Shown here one piece after another: positions 1-7,369 of a stretch of 12,385 bases of DNA; positions within the stretch are counted from its first letter, which is position 1; the number at the start of each line of letters is the position of its first letter. The notes beneath the pieces are model-generated. The model was given only the letters and a program-made list of their open reading frames with translations, had not been told where the DNA came from and searched no databases. A program made the position numbers and the translations under genes. Source of the stretch: Chthoniobacteraceae bacterium (GTDB lineage: Bacteria; Verrucomicrobiota; Verrucomicrobiia; Chthoniobacterales; Chthoniobacteraceae); assembly GCA_947478975.1 (NCBI GenBank), contig CANJYI010000035.1, positions 1 through 12,385 on the forward strand, read 5' to 3'.

Positions 1-1
1 C

Positions 2-1702
2 ATGACCTCGCGCCTGCAGCGGTTCCATGAGAGCGCGATCGGGCTGCGCGTGTTGCAGAGCACGCGCGGGGCGGAGAATGTTTGTTCCCGGGAGGTGCTG
101 TTGCTGTCCGAGGCCACCGGGGCACCTGTAGAGTACGGGGCGATCGAGATTTTTCTTTCCGGGCTGCCGGAAGAGGTGCGGGCGTTGATTCTCGAGGGCA
201 GGATCCCGCTGGGCGGCATCCTAAATTCCAGCAGAGTCCGGTATTCGAGTGAGCCCCAGGAGTTTTTCAGACTCCGCCAGTCGCCCGCGCTTGCTTCCCT
301 GCTTGGGGCCCAGCCCGGGATACCGCTCTACGGGCGGTGCAATATTTTGCGAACCGAAGACGGGGCGCTTCTCGCGAAAATCGTGGAGGTGCTTCCAAAC
401 GAAAGTCTGACTCCTACCCTGAAAACTATGATGCCGATCAAAAATCAGTACGACGTGATTGTTATTGGTGGTGGTCCAGCGGGGGCGACAGCCTCTGCGC
501 TTCTTGCCCAGAAAGGGCGCAGCGTGCTGCTGCTCGAAAAAGAGCAGTTTCCGCGCTATCATGTGGGTGAGTCTTTGATGCCCTTCTGCTGGTTTAGCCT
601 CTCGCGCTTGGGGGTGCTGGACGAAATGGAGAAGATCGCCTTCACCAAGAAGTACAGTGTGCAGTTTGTCACCCCCGAGGGACGCCGTTCGCAGCCGTTT
701 TACTTCTTCCAACATCTGGACCATCCGGCTGCAAAGACGTGGCAGGTGGAGCGTTCCGAGTTTGATTTGATGCTTCTCAACAACGCCCGAAAACACGGGG
801 TCGAGGTGCATGAACTCACCCGGGTGGAGCGCGTGCTCAAAAACGACTCCGGAGCCGTGGTGGGCGTTTGCGCAACCGGTCCCGATGGGCGTCCATTCGA
901 GGCGTTCGCACCCATCACCATTGACTGCTCCGGGCGCGAGCAGGTGGCGACGTTGCGCGAGGGTTGGCGGGTGCGCGACCCCAAGCTCAACAAGATTGCC
1001 GTGTGGACGCTTTACCGCGGCGCAAAGCGCGACCCGGGCATCGACGAGGGGAACACCACTGTGGCGTATGTGCCCGACCGGGGCTGGTTCTGGTACATTC
1101 CTTTGCGGGGCGACGTCGTCAGCGTGGGAATCGTAGCGGAGCAAAAGTACCTCTTCAACGGAACAAAGGATCCCGCAGAGATCATGAAACGGGAGATCGG
1201 AAACAATTCCTGGATCGCGGAATACCTCGCCGAAGCCGAGCAGTTTGGCGAGTACTGGGTGACCGGCGAATACTCCTACCGCTCCCGCAACTGCGCCTCG
1301 GACGGCCTGTTGCTTGCGGGTGATGCGTTCGCATTTCTGGATCCGGTGTTTTCGAGCGGGGTGTTCCTCGCGCTCAAGAGCGGCGAGATGGCGGCGGATG
1401 CCGTGGACGCGGCGCTGACGGCGGGCACCGTGAGCGGTTCCTTCTTCCAAGAGTACGGGGAGCGCCTTTGCGAATCCATCGAGAACATGCGTAACCTTGT
1501 TTACGCATTCTACGACAGGAACTTCAGCTTTGCGGACATGTTGAAAAAGTATCCCGAGATGCGGGGGAAGCTCACCGATTGTCTGATTGGCGACGTCGAC
1601 GGGAAAGATTACAGCGACCTTTTCGCGCGGGTGGCGGAGTTTGCAGACTTGCCTGAACCGCTCACCCACGGCCGTGCCCCGAAGGAGGCTTTGTCAGCAT
1701 GA
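2..1702 (+). CDS. Chorismate-lyase-like (DUF98) domain fused to flavin-dependent halogenase-like oxidoreductase; 5' end outside window
   Basis: Two domains share one uninterrupted frame. Residues 1-135 (counted from base 2) resemble DUF98/UbiC-type chorismate lyases, which release 4-hydroxybenzoate and pyruvate from chorismate: PVEYGAIEI, ILEGRIPLGGIL, LYGR and a closing LAKIVEVLP. From about residue 150 comes a flavoprotein of the halogenase/geranylgeranyl-reductase superfamily: FAD-binding GGGPAG (156-161), YHVGESL, the halogenase hallmark WFWYIP (362-367), and GDAFAFLDPVFSSG (440-453). The ATG at base 2 is probably internal: family members carry extra N-terminal sequence ending in a DMT-like motif, and base 1 (c) would fit a GAC codon before it, so the gene most likely continues left. 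An internal ATG at 428/431 could start the flavoprotein alone (424 aa), but I see no ribosome-binding site there. Likely role: making and modifying an aromatic starter for an aryl-polyene or resorcinol-like product; halogenation itself is not shown. The stop overlaps the next gene (ATGA). Confidence 0.8.
   Translation: MTSRLQRFHESAIGLRVLQSTRGAENVCSREVLLLSEATGAPVEYGAIEIFLSGLPEEVRALILEGRIPLGGILNSSRVRYSSEPQEFFRLRQSPALASLLGAQPGIPLYGRCNILRTEDGALLAKIVEVLPNESLTPTLKTMMPIKNQYDVIVIGGGPAGATASALLAQKGRSVLLLEKEQFPRYHVGESLMPFCWFSLSRLGVLDEMEKIAFTKKYSVQFVTPEGRRSQPFYFFQHLDHPAAKTWQVERSEFDLMLLNNARKHGVEVHELTRVERVLKNDSGAVVGVCATGPDGRPFEAFAPITIDCSGREQVATLREGWRVRDPKLNKIAVWTLYRGAKRDPGIDEGNTTVAYVPDRGWFWYIPLRGDVVSVGIVAEQKYLFNGTKDPAEIMKREIGNNSWIAEYLAEAEQFGEYWVTGEYSYRSRNCASDGLLLAGDAFAFLDPVFSSGVFLALKSGEMAADAVDAALTAGTVSGSFFQEYGERLCESIENMRNLVYAFYDRNFSFADMLKKYPEMRGKLTDCLIGDVDGKDYSDLFARVAEFADLPEPLTHGRAPKEALSA
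1682..1688 (+). promoter_or_regulatory. Shine-Dalgarno sequence of the PQQ-like propeller gene
   Basis: AAGGAGG lies ten bases before the ATG at 1699, inside the last codons of the upstream gene. It is the clearest ribosome-binding site in the window and supports the ATGA-overlap start, so the two genes are probably translated from one message. Confidence 0.7.
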
Positions 1703-3054
1703 AGTGCTCGAACTCGGCGGGTCGGCGCTGGCTGGGGAGTTTGAAACGCCATTGGGTGCCGGTGGTTCTTTGCGCCAGTGCCGTCGTCGAGTTGCAGGCG
1801 GCGGACTGGCCCCGGTTTCTGGGGCCGGGTGACGATTGTAGGGCGGCGGCCGAGGACATCACGGGATTCTGGCCCGAAGCGGGTTTCTCAAAGGCGTGGG
1901 AGTTTCCGAAGGGGAAGGGGTGGTCGTGTCCTGCGGTGGTCGGGGAGCGGGTGGTGGTGTTTCACCGGGTGGGCGCGCAGGAGGTGCTCGACTGTTTGGA
2001 TTTGAAATCGGGAAAGCCGCTCTGGCACACGCCTTACGAGGCACCCTACCGGGACAGGTACGGCTCCGGAGACGGTACCAAGTCCAATCCCGTGATTGCG
2101 GGTGGCAAGGTTTACGCGCTCGGAATCACCGGGCTGCTCCATTGCGTGGATCTGGAAACGGGGGCCGTTTTGTGGGAGCGTAATCTGCACGCAGACTACG
2201 GGATGCGGGACAACTTTTTCGGCCATGGCTCCACGCCGCTGGTGCTCGAGGGGAAGGTGATCGCCCCGGTGGGCGGCGAAGGCGGGCGTTGTGCGGTGGC
2301 GTTGGATGCGGGAACCGGGCGCGAGGTCTGGGTTGCCAAGCACGAGTGGGGCGCCGGGTACTCTTCGGCAATCCCGGTGCGCTTGGGCGGGGCTGCCGGG
2401 GGCAAGAGCGCGGTGCTCTTGTTTACGGGTGGTGAGAGCCGTCCGGCGACTGGCGGTTTGCTGTGTATCGAGACGGCCACCGGAGCGGTGTTGGGGGAGT
2501 TGTCCCACAGGGCCCGGATTGCGGAGTCTGTGAACGCGTCGTCGCCCGTGCTCGTGGGGAAGAACCAGGTTTTTACGACGGAGGCCTACGGCAGCGGCGG
2601 CATTCTGAGCGAACTCTCCACCGATGGCTCTCTCCGGAAGCTTTGGGGCAGTTCCCGGTTGGGCGCCCAGTTCCACACGCCTGTGGTCCGCGACGGCCTC
2701 ATTTTCGGTTTTGACGGGCAGAATCCACGGTTGGCTGAATTGGTGTGCCTGGATGCCAAGACCGGTGAGGAGCAGTGGCACGAGGACTTCGGCGGGAAGT
2801 TCGGGCGGGGCAGTTTGGTGGACTTGGGGGAGGCTGGATTGCTGGCCCTTGGGGAGTTCGGAGAGCTGGTGCGGTTTAAGCCGGGCGCCGGAAAAGCGGA
2901 GGTTTTGCAGCGTACGCGTTTGGTTGACGCGCCCGAGACCTGGACAACCCCCGTGCTCGCAAACCGCCGGTTGCTGGTGATGCAGAACGAGCGCGGCCGC
3001 GATGGCAGCACGGCGCGGTTGATTTGTTACCGCGCCGGTTCCGAGACCAAGTAG
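1699..3054 (+). CDS. Exported PQQ-like beta-propeller repeat protein
   Basis: A 451-residue protein of the PQQ-binding-like/BamB-like propeller superfamily. Residues 1-34 look like an export signal: a basic stretch (R9, R10, K16, R17), a hydrophobic core (about 20-30) and LQA-AD at the likely cleavage site. The mature protein opens with ADWPRFLGP, a start common in planctomycete and verrucomicrobial propellers. Blade motifs of the form (C)(V/L)D..(T/S)G..LW recur: VLDCLDLKSGKPLW (96-109), LLHCVDLETGAVLW (146-159), then near CAVALDAGTGREVW, LLCIETATGAVL and ELVCLDAKTGEEQW. I see no proof that it binds PQQ or is an enzyme; it could be a binding or scaffold protein. The start is fixed by a strong AAGGAGG and by four-base overlap with the flavoprotein gene, which suggests a shared process. 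It ends four bases before the converging hydrolase gene. The basic n-region contains an RR pair but not a good Tat motif. Confidence 0.82.
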   Translation: MKCSNSAGRRWLGSLKRHWVPVVLCASAVVELQAADWPRFLGPGDDCRAAAEDITGFWPEAGFSKAWEFPKGKGWSCPAVVGERVVVFHRVGAQEVLDCLDLKSGKPLWHTPYEAPYRDRYGSGDGTKSNPVIAGGKVYALGITGLLHCVDLETGAVLWERNLHADYGMRDNFFGHGSTPLVLEGKVIAPVGGEGGRCAVALDAGTGREVWVAKHEWGAGYSSAIPVRLGGAAGGKSAVLLFTGGESRPATGGLLCIETATGAVLGELSHRARIAESVNASSPVLVGKNQVFTTEAYGSGGILSELSTDGSLRKLWGSSRLGAQFHTPVVRDGLIFGFDGQNPRLAELVCLDAKTGEEQWHEDFGGKFGRGSLVDLGEAGLLALGEFGELVRFKPGAGKAEVLQRTRLVDAPETWTTPVLANRRLLVMQNERGRDGSTARLICYRAGSETK

Positions 3055-3063
3055 CGGGCTACT
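3050..3063. other. Palindrome carrying the stop codons of two converging genes
   Basis: AGTAG-CGGG-CTACT is a perfect 5-bp inverted repeat with a four-base loop. It holds the TAG stop of the propeller gene (3052-3054) and the TAG stop of the opposite-strand hydrolase gene (3059-3061). It may help separate the two transcripts, but the stem is short and has no T-run, so a terminator role is only a possibility. Confidence 0.35.
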
Positions 3064-4297
3064 CGATGACCGCGAGCGAAACGAGCTCGAGGACCCTGCG
3101 GAGCCCGTCGTCGCCTCCAAGGCTGCCCTCGTTGTAGGCGCTGCGGGGAATGGGCTGCCAGTTCTCCCGCGAACGGTCTGTGAATTCGGGTTGTGGCAGG
3201 CCGGTCAGTGACGGGTCGTATTGGCCGTCCTTGCCGCCGAGTTTGTAGATCACCAGGTCGAGCGAAGGAACCACCAGGATCCCGAAGCCGCCGGCGCCTG
3301 ATTTGAAAAACGCGTCGCGGGGTGCGCCCAACACGTGGCCGTCCGCGTTGGTTTCAAACTGGAGGGTGAACGGGGTGTGCGGGTTGTAGGGCGAGAGCTC
3401 CTGGCACTTGCGGATGTAGTCCGCCGGCACGAGCTGCTTGCCTTCCCACATGCCGCCCTTTGCCAAGCAGTAGCCGAAGCGCAGCGCGTCGGTTGCATGG
3501 ATTGCCGTGCTTCCGGCGCCGTTGGCGTGGGGCATGTCAAAGTCGCCGCGGTGCAGACAGTAGCCCCAGGACTCCCAGCCCATGGGGTTTCCCAGGCGCG
3601 TGCGGATGTACTCTTGGAGCTCCATTCCTGCAATGTTGCGGAGGACGAGCGAAGCGATGTGTGGCGCAGGCGAGGAGTAGGAGTAGCCTTCCCCTGGGGC
3701 GCACCAGAGCGGCACGTCGAGCGAGGAGCGGTCCAGATCGCGGATGTTCTGGCCGGGGACCGGCTTGAGTGGCTGGCTTTTTCCCAGAACAAACCCCGAG
3801 GGACTCTGCCCTTCACCCCAGTACCCGGAACTCATGCAAAGCAGATGACCAAGCTTGATGTCCGCCTTGCGCGGATCGTTGAGGGGGAGTGCCTGGGGAA
3901 GGTATTTCTCGGTGAAGACCTTTGTATCGAGACCCTCTGGAATGCGGTCTTTAAATTCGTGGAGCATCACCCCGCAGGCAATGCTGGTGTACGCCTTGCC
4001 GGTGGAGGCCATGTCCGGATTTGCGTTGCGGCTGGCTCTGCCGAAGTACCTTTCAAAAACGAGGTAGCCTTTTCGGACGACCAGCAGGCCCCCGTTGGGC
4101 GTCCCCCGTTCGCAAACCTCGTAGGCTTTTTCAATGCGGTCCAGGGCGATACCCGCCTTTTCACGGATTTCAGCCGGAGAGGAAAGCGTGCGCCAGCCGC
4201 CCTTGCTGTCCGGGGGCGGGAAGTAGTCGGCGGCCAGAAGGGGTGCGGCGGAGGAGACGAGGGCGAGGAGCGCCAGGATGGAGTGGAGGGAGGACAT
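3059..4297 (-). CDS. Exported serine hydrolase, beta-lactamase/esterase family (class C-like fold)
   Basis: A 412-residue protein of the beta-lactamase-related serine hydrolase family (Pfam Beta-lactamase type: class C enzymes, DD-peptidases, EstB-like esterases). The catalytic SxxK motif is S98-T-G-K101, and YSS (207-209) sits where the family has its Y-x-N/S tyrosine. A KSGAGGFG stretch (332-339) could correspond to the third active-site motif. The start was placed at 4297, not at an in-frame codon 126 bases upstream, because MSSLHSILALLALVSS...LLAAD then forms a clean signal peptide cleaved near residue 23. That puts the start 7 bases after the stop of the mscS-like gene, so the two are probably co-transcribed and coupled. 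Location is periplasmic or extracellular. The substrate cannot be told from sequence; cell-wall peptides or esters are more likely than a clinical beta-lactam. No good Shine-Dalgarno precedes it. Confidence 0.82.
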   Translation of the reverse strand: MSSLHSILALLALVSSAAPLLAADYFPPPDSKGGWRTLSSPAEIREKAGIALDRIEKAYEVCERGTPNGGLLVVRKGYLVFERYFGRASRNANPDMASTGKAYTSIACGVMLHEFKDRIPEGLDTKVFTEKYLPQALPLNDPRKADIKLGHLLCMSSGYWGEGQSPSGFVLGKSQPLKPVPGQNIRDLDRSSLDVPLWCAPGEGYSYSSPAPHIASLVLRNIAGMELQEYIRTRLGNPMGWESWGYCLHRGDFDMPHANGAGSTAIHATDALRFGYCLAKGGMWEGKQLVPADYIRKCQELSPYNPHTPFTLQFETNADGHVLGAPRDAFFKSGAGGFGILVVPSLDLVIYKLGGKDGQYDPSLTGLPQPEFTDRSRENWQPIPRSAYNEGSLGGDDGLRRVLELVSLAVIE

Positions 4298-4304
4298 GGG
4301 AGGG

Positions 4305-5360
4305 TCAGCGTGAGGGGGGTGGGGGTAGAGGAGCGGAGACTGCCAGTTTGAGGCCGGAGCGTCTCGCTTCGTGCCAGATCCGGGTCTGGACGGAGTCGGA
4401 TGCCTCCATGATCGAGTCCTCATCGGCTACCCAGAACACGAGCTCGTAGTGGACGGCGGCTTCGGCGAAGTCTTTGAGGACGGCTTTTGGAGCGGGGGTC
4501 GAAAGGACGTTGCGCGCTGCGCGCACGGCGCTTAACAGGCAATCTTTCACCTCCTCAGGTGCGGCACCGTGATCAAAACCCACGGTCACCCGGAGGGCCC
4601 GCTCGGCGGTGGGGGCGGACAGGTTGACGATCGTGCCGCCCGCGATTGTTTTGTTGGGGACGTCCACGAGGACGTTTTCGGGGGAGCGCATCCGGGTGGA
4701 GCGCCAGTTGACCTCCTGCACCTGGAGTCGCCGCGAGTCGATGAGCAGCCAGTCTCCCTTTTTGAAGGGACTGCCAATCTGCAAGGCGATTCCGGAGAGC
4801 AGATTGCCAAGAAGGTCCTGGCTCGCAAACCCGAGCACCGCCACGGAGACGGTGGAGCCGAGTTGGAGGCCGCTCAAGTCCTTGTGGTACACTCCGGTGG
4901 CGATGAGCACCAGCGAGAGTCCCACGATGCAGGCGCTCCCAATGTCGCTCAAAAACTTGGGGGCCTCCGCCTCCATGGTTTTCTCAAACCAGTCGTCCCA
5001 AAAATATCTGCGCACCAACCGCACGAGGGTCAGCGCGCAGAAAAGAATGGAGATCGCGAGGAGCCCCTGCAACAGAGACTCTGGAAACAAAAAAGGGCGG
5101 ACCTGAGCGGTGGCGTTGTCCATCGCCACGTCTGTCGGGGTCTTGGCGTGCGCCGCAAACTGGTCCTGGACGGTCCACTGATAGACGTAGAGGGGGAGGT
5201 ACGCACTGAAAGCGGCGCACGCGATCTTGTAACGAATCCCCAGCGGGACGCGGTAGCGGTTGACGAGCACCCGGCGCACAGCAAGACCGGCGGAGTGCAA
5301 AACCGGAATGGACACGAGGGCGCAGACGAGTTCGAGCGTGTATTGGCGGGCGATTTCCAT
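4305..5360 (-). CDS. MscS-family mechanosensitive ion channel
   Basis: A 351-residue inner-membrane protein of the small-conductance mechanosensitive channel family, which opens under membrane tension and releases solutes after osmotic downshock. Hydrophobic segments are visible at about 9-28, 45-62, 92-116, 138-158 and 164-193. The last matches the pore helix and its junction with the beta domain: GLQLGSTVSVAVLGFASQ (164-181), then DLLGNLLSGIAL and PFKKGDWL (198-205). The soluble part continues with VQEVNWRSTRMRSPENVLVDVPN, typical of the MscS beta domain (seen in two halves around R217-R225). With five apparent membrane segments it is somewhat longer than E. coli MscS (286 residues, three segments). 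ATG at 5360 is the first start giving a complete N-terminus; no ribosome-binding site is obvious. The serine hydrolase gene follows after 7 bases. The 191-bp gap on the other side is shared with divergent yqgE. Confidence 0.88.
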   Translation of the reverse strand: MEIARQYTLELVCALVSIPVLHSAGLAVRRVLVNRYRVPLGIRYKIACAAFSAYLPLYVYQWTVQDQFAAHAKTPTDVAMDNATAQVRPFLFPESLLQGLLAISILFCALTLVRLVRRYFWDDWFEKTMEAEAPKFLSDIGSACIVGLSLVLIATGVYHKDLSGLQLGSTVSVAVLGFASQDLLGNLLSGIALQIGSPFKKGDWLLIDSRRLQVQEVNWRSTRMRSPENVLVDVPNKTIAGGTIVNLSAPTAERALRVTVGFDHGAAPEEVKDCLLSAVRAARNVLSTPAPKAVLKDFAEAAVHYELVFWVADEDSIMEASDSVQTRIWHEARRSGLKLAVSAPLPPPPSR

Positions 5361-5370
5361 CGGGGCGGGG

Positions 5371-5415
5371 TGTCAGCATGACATGGCCGCCCGCTTCAGT
5401 CCATCAGAGTGGACT
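5371..5415. promoter_or_regulatory. Two inverted repeats in the divergent mscS/yqgE gap
   Basis: TGTCA-GCA-TGACA (5371-5383) lies just upstream of the mscS-like start, and AGTCCA-TCAGAG-TGGACT (5398-5415) follows 14 bases later. Both are perfect. Their place between divergent genes fits operator sites or short RNA hairpins. Neither matches an operator that I recognise, and no convincing -35/-10 pair was found nearby. Confidence 0.3.
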
Positions 5416-5493
5416 CAGGGGAGAGGGATTCGGGTCTTGGCGGGGCGGGGGATGCAGGGCCGTTTTTCCGGCGGCGGAAGGGGGCGAAAAACT

Positions 5494-5559
5494 ATGGCGA
5501 TTAATGTGGGAGTCTTCTTGCCACGGGGCGCAGAAATCGCAGGCTGTCGGGGTGCGTGA
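5494..5559 (+). CDS. Possible 21-residue leader peptide overlapping the start of yqgE
   Basis: ATG at 5494 has GGAAGGGGG nine bases upstream, much better than anything in front of yqgE itself. The frame reads MAINVGVFLPRGAEIAGCRGA and stops at 5557-5559, five bases past the GTG proposed for yqgE at 5552. If translated it could load ribosomes for yqgE by coupling. The peptide matches nothing I know, and it may simply be chance in GC-rich DNA. Confidence 0.25.
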   Translation: MAINVGVFLPRGAEIAGCRGA

Positions 5560-6124
5560 ATTTCAGCCTCAATCCGAGTCGTTGGCAGGGTCAGTGTTGT
5601 TGGCGCATCCCGGTCTCCGTGATCCGAATTTCGAGCGGACCGTGGTGTTTCTTTCGATGCAGGACGCAGAGAACGGAGCCTTTGGCGTCGTGTTAAACAG
5701 GCCAAGCGGCAAGCGCTTAAACGAGCTGATGCCCAACGAAGAATTGGGCGAACTGGCCATGGTGCCCGTCTATCTGGGCGGGCCAGTGGGGTCGGACCAG
5801 CTTTTGCTGGCGGCCTTCCGTTGGCATGAGGACGCCGCCAACGGTGGTGGTTCCTGGTCGTGGCGCCATGATTTGACGCTCGAGACCGCGCTGGAGATGG
5901 TGCAGGAGGAGGGCACGGTGCTGCGTGTTTTTGCCGGTTACTCCGGCTGGAGCAAGGGACAGCTGGAAAAGGAGCTCAAGGGAAGCACCTGGGTGGTGCA
6001 CGCCCCGGGGCCCAGCCTTCTGGAGCCGGACCTCCAGCCCCTGCTTTGGAGGGGATTGGTTCGCACGCACGGCCCTGTGTTTGAGTTTCTCACGGACGCG
6101 CCGGAGAGCCTCGGCAACAATTGA
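5552..6124 (+). CDS. yqgE: YqgE/AlgH family protein (UPF0301)
   Basis: A 190-residue member of the YqgE/AlgH family, close to the 187 residues of E. coli YqgE. Family signatures are clear: SLAGSVLLAHPGLRDPNFERT (from residue 10), GAFGVVLNRP (42-51), YLGGPVGSDQL (74-84) and FAGYSGWSKGQLEKEL (127-142). The molecular function is unsettled; in pseudomonads AlgH is linked to alginate expression, and the protein is cytosolic. The GTG at 5552 was chosen because the product then begins right before the conserved domain and matches family length. The same frame is open far upstream, including an ATG at 5504, but that added sequence does not resemble the family. The gene is divergent from the mscS-like gene and converges on lpxK, with a GC-rich hairpin between them. 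Confidence 0.85.
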   Translation: MREFQPQSESLAGSVLLAHPGLRDPNFERTVVFLSMQDAENGAFGVVLNRPSGKRLNELMPNEELGELAMVPVYLGGPVGSDQLLLAAFRWHEDAANGGGSWSWRHDLTLETALEMVQEEGTVLRVFAGYSGWSKGQLEKELKGSTWVVHAPGPSLLEPDLQPLLWRGLVRTHGPVFEFLTDAPESLGNN

Positions 6125-6140
6125 CCCGGGCTGGCCCGGG
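6125..6140. terminator. GC-rich hairpin between converging yqgE and lpxK
   Basis: CCCGGGC-TG-GCCCGGG is a perfect inverted repeat starting right after the yqgE stop and nine bases beyond the lpxK stop on the other strand (as drawn, a 6-bp stem with loop CTGG). It could end both transcripts. There is no T-run on either side, so it is not a textbook intrinsic terminator. Confidence 0.45.
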
Positions 6141-6148
6141 CGGGGGCC

Positions 6149-7345
6149 TCAGGCGAAGAGCAGGTCCGGAAGAAGCGCAGGAGGCGGCTGGCTGATGCGG
6201 CCTATCAGGTCCTCCCAGACTGCGTGCCCCTTCAAAATCTCGATTTCAACTCGCAGAAACAGGACGGGGACGTCCATTTCCGGCGGACGGTGGGGGAACC
6301 GCACGCTGTCCTTCTCGGTAGTGATAACGGCGTCCAGATCCCTCCGGACGCAGCGTGAAATAAAGTCGTTGAGCTCCGAATCCACAAAGCGGTGGTGGTC
6401 GGCAAAGCGCGCGGTGAGGTTGAGCTTTGCGCCCAGGTCGGTGAGTTTGTCTTCAAAGCTCTCCGGCCTCGCGATTCCTGAGAGCGCTCCCACATGGCGG
6501 CCCTGCAGCCATTCCAAGGGGTGTTCCTCTCCGGTATAGAGGTTTTTGAGGTGCAGCGCGCGGTGCGTGCATTCGATGATTCCAGCCGTGGGATTGTAGC
6601 GGCGGATCCGTTTCACAAGGGCACTTTGGTCTCCGCCGTCGCTTTTGGTCAGGAAGATGTAGTTGGCGCGGGCGAGGTTTTCCGGCGGCTCTCTGAGGGT
6701 GCCGCGGGGGAGCAAGTATTCGTTGCCGAAGGGGGCCTGGCAGTCGATGAGGCAGATGTCGATGCGGCGGCTCAGGGTGACGTACTGCATTCCGTCGTCG
6801 AGGAGCAGCGTGTCACAACCAAACGAGCGGACTCCCTCCAGCGCGGCGCGCACCCGATCCTTGTCGACGAGGACCACCACGTTGCCCAGGGATCTTGCCA
6901 GCATGTAGGGCTCGTCGCCTGCGAAACGGCTGTCGAGCAGGAGTCTCTGCCCGTCGTGCACCACCCGGGTCTTGCGCTGGTCGAGGCCCAGCCATTTTCG
7001 TTGCAAGCGGCGAAGCAGGGGTGGCTTTTTGGCCTTGTAGCCCCGGGATAGGATGGCGACCCGCCGCCCCGCATCCTGCAGGGTGCGGGCTAGTTTTTCC
7101 ACGACAGGCGTCTTTCCAGTGCCCCCCACGGTCAGGTTGCCGATGGAGATCACCAAACACCCCGTGCTGTGGGGGCGGAACACCCGCTCGGCAAAGAGCC
7201 GGAGCTTGGTCTGGACGATCAGCCGGAACAGGCCGCTCAGCAGCCAGAGAAAGCTGCGCAGGAGCGCCGCGCGTTTGCCACGCCGGCGCTCGAGGATCAC
7301 CTCGATGGCAAACTGTTCAAACTCCTCGAGTCTTGGGGAAGCCAT
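6149..7345 (-). CDS. lpxK: Tetraacyldisaccharide 4'-kinase (lipid A biosynthesis)
   Basis: LpxK phosphorylates the 4' position of the lipid A disaccharide precursor with ATP at the inner face of the inner membrane (Raetz pathway, EC 2.7.1.130). The 398-residue product has a hydrophobic membrane-associating helix at about 30-50, then the Walker A signature [12 protein letters not shown] (69-80), SRGYK (100-104), AGDEPYMLA (142-150), DDGMQ (183-187, where the family usually has DDGLQ or DDGFQ) and LPRGTLREP (212-220). It is about 70 residues longer than the E. coli enzyme (328), partly through an N-terminal stretch before the membrane helix and linkers after the SRGYK motif. It follows thrB by 24 bp and is probably in the same transcript. 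GAGGAA lies 14 bases before the ATG, rather far for a ribosome-binding site. The gene shows that this organism makes lipid A. Confidence 0.95.
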   Translation of the reverse strand: MASPRLEEFEQFAIEVILERRRGKRAALLRSFLWLLSGLFRLIVQTKLRLFAERVFRPHSTGCLVISIGNLTVGGTGKTPVVEKLARTLQDAGRRVAILSRGYKAKKPPLLRRLQRKWLGLDQRKTRVVHDGQRLLLDSRFAGDEPYMLARSLGNVVVLVDKDRVRAALEGVRSFGCDTLLLDDGMQYVTLSRRIDICLIDCQAPFGNEYLLPRGTLREPPENLARANYIFLTKSDGGDQSALVKRIRRYNPTAGIIECTHRALHLKNLYTGEEHPLEWLQGRHVGALSGIARPESFEDKLTDLGAKLNLTARFADHHRFVDSELNDFISRCVRRDLDAVITTEKDSVRFPHRPPEMDVPVLFLRVEIEILKGHAVWEDLIGRISQPPPALLPDLLFA

Positions 7346-7369
7346 GGGGTGGCTGGACGTTCCTCAGAA

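Noticed and set aside
221..1669. Long open frame on the minus strand opposite the flavoprotein gene
   Set aside because: It is a mirror frame in GC-rich coding DNA; its translation shows no family motifs, while the plus strand shows FAD-binding and halogenase motifs.
1888..3120. Long minus-strand frame opposite the PQQ-like propeller gene
   Set aside because: No recognisable domain; the plus frame has repeated PQQ blade motifs and a strong ribosome-binding site.
4298..4423. Longer N-terminus for the serine hydrolase (start at 4423)
   Set aside because: The extra 42 residues are proline- and arginine-rich, overlap the channel gene and would bury the signal peptide.
3335..5381. Plus-strand frames opposite the hydrolase and channel genes
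   Set aside because: Translations are low-complexity and motif-free; the minus strand carries SxxK and MscS signatures.
5378..5551. Longer N-terminus for YqgE (start at 5378 or 5504)
   Set aside because: The added residues do not resemble the family, and the protein would be far longer than the usual 185-190 residues.
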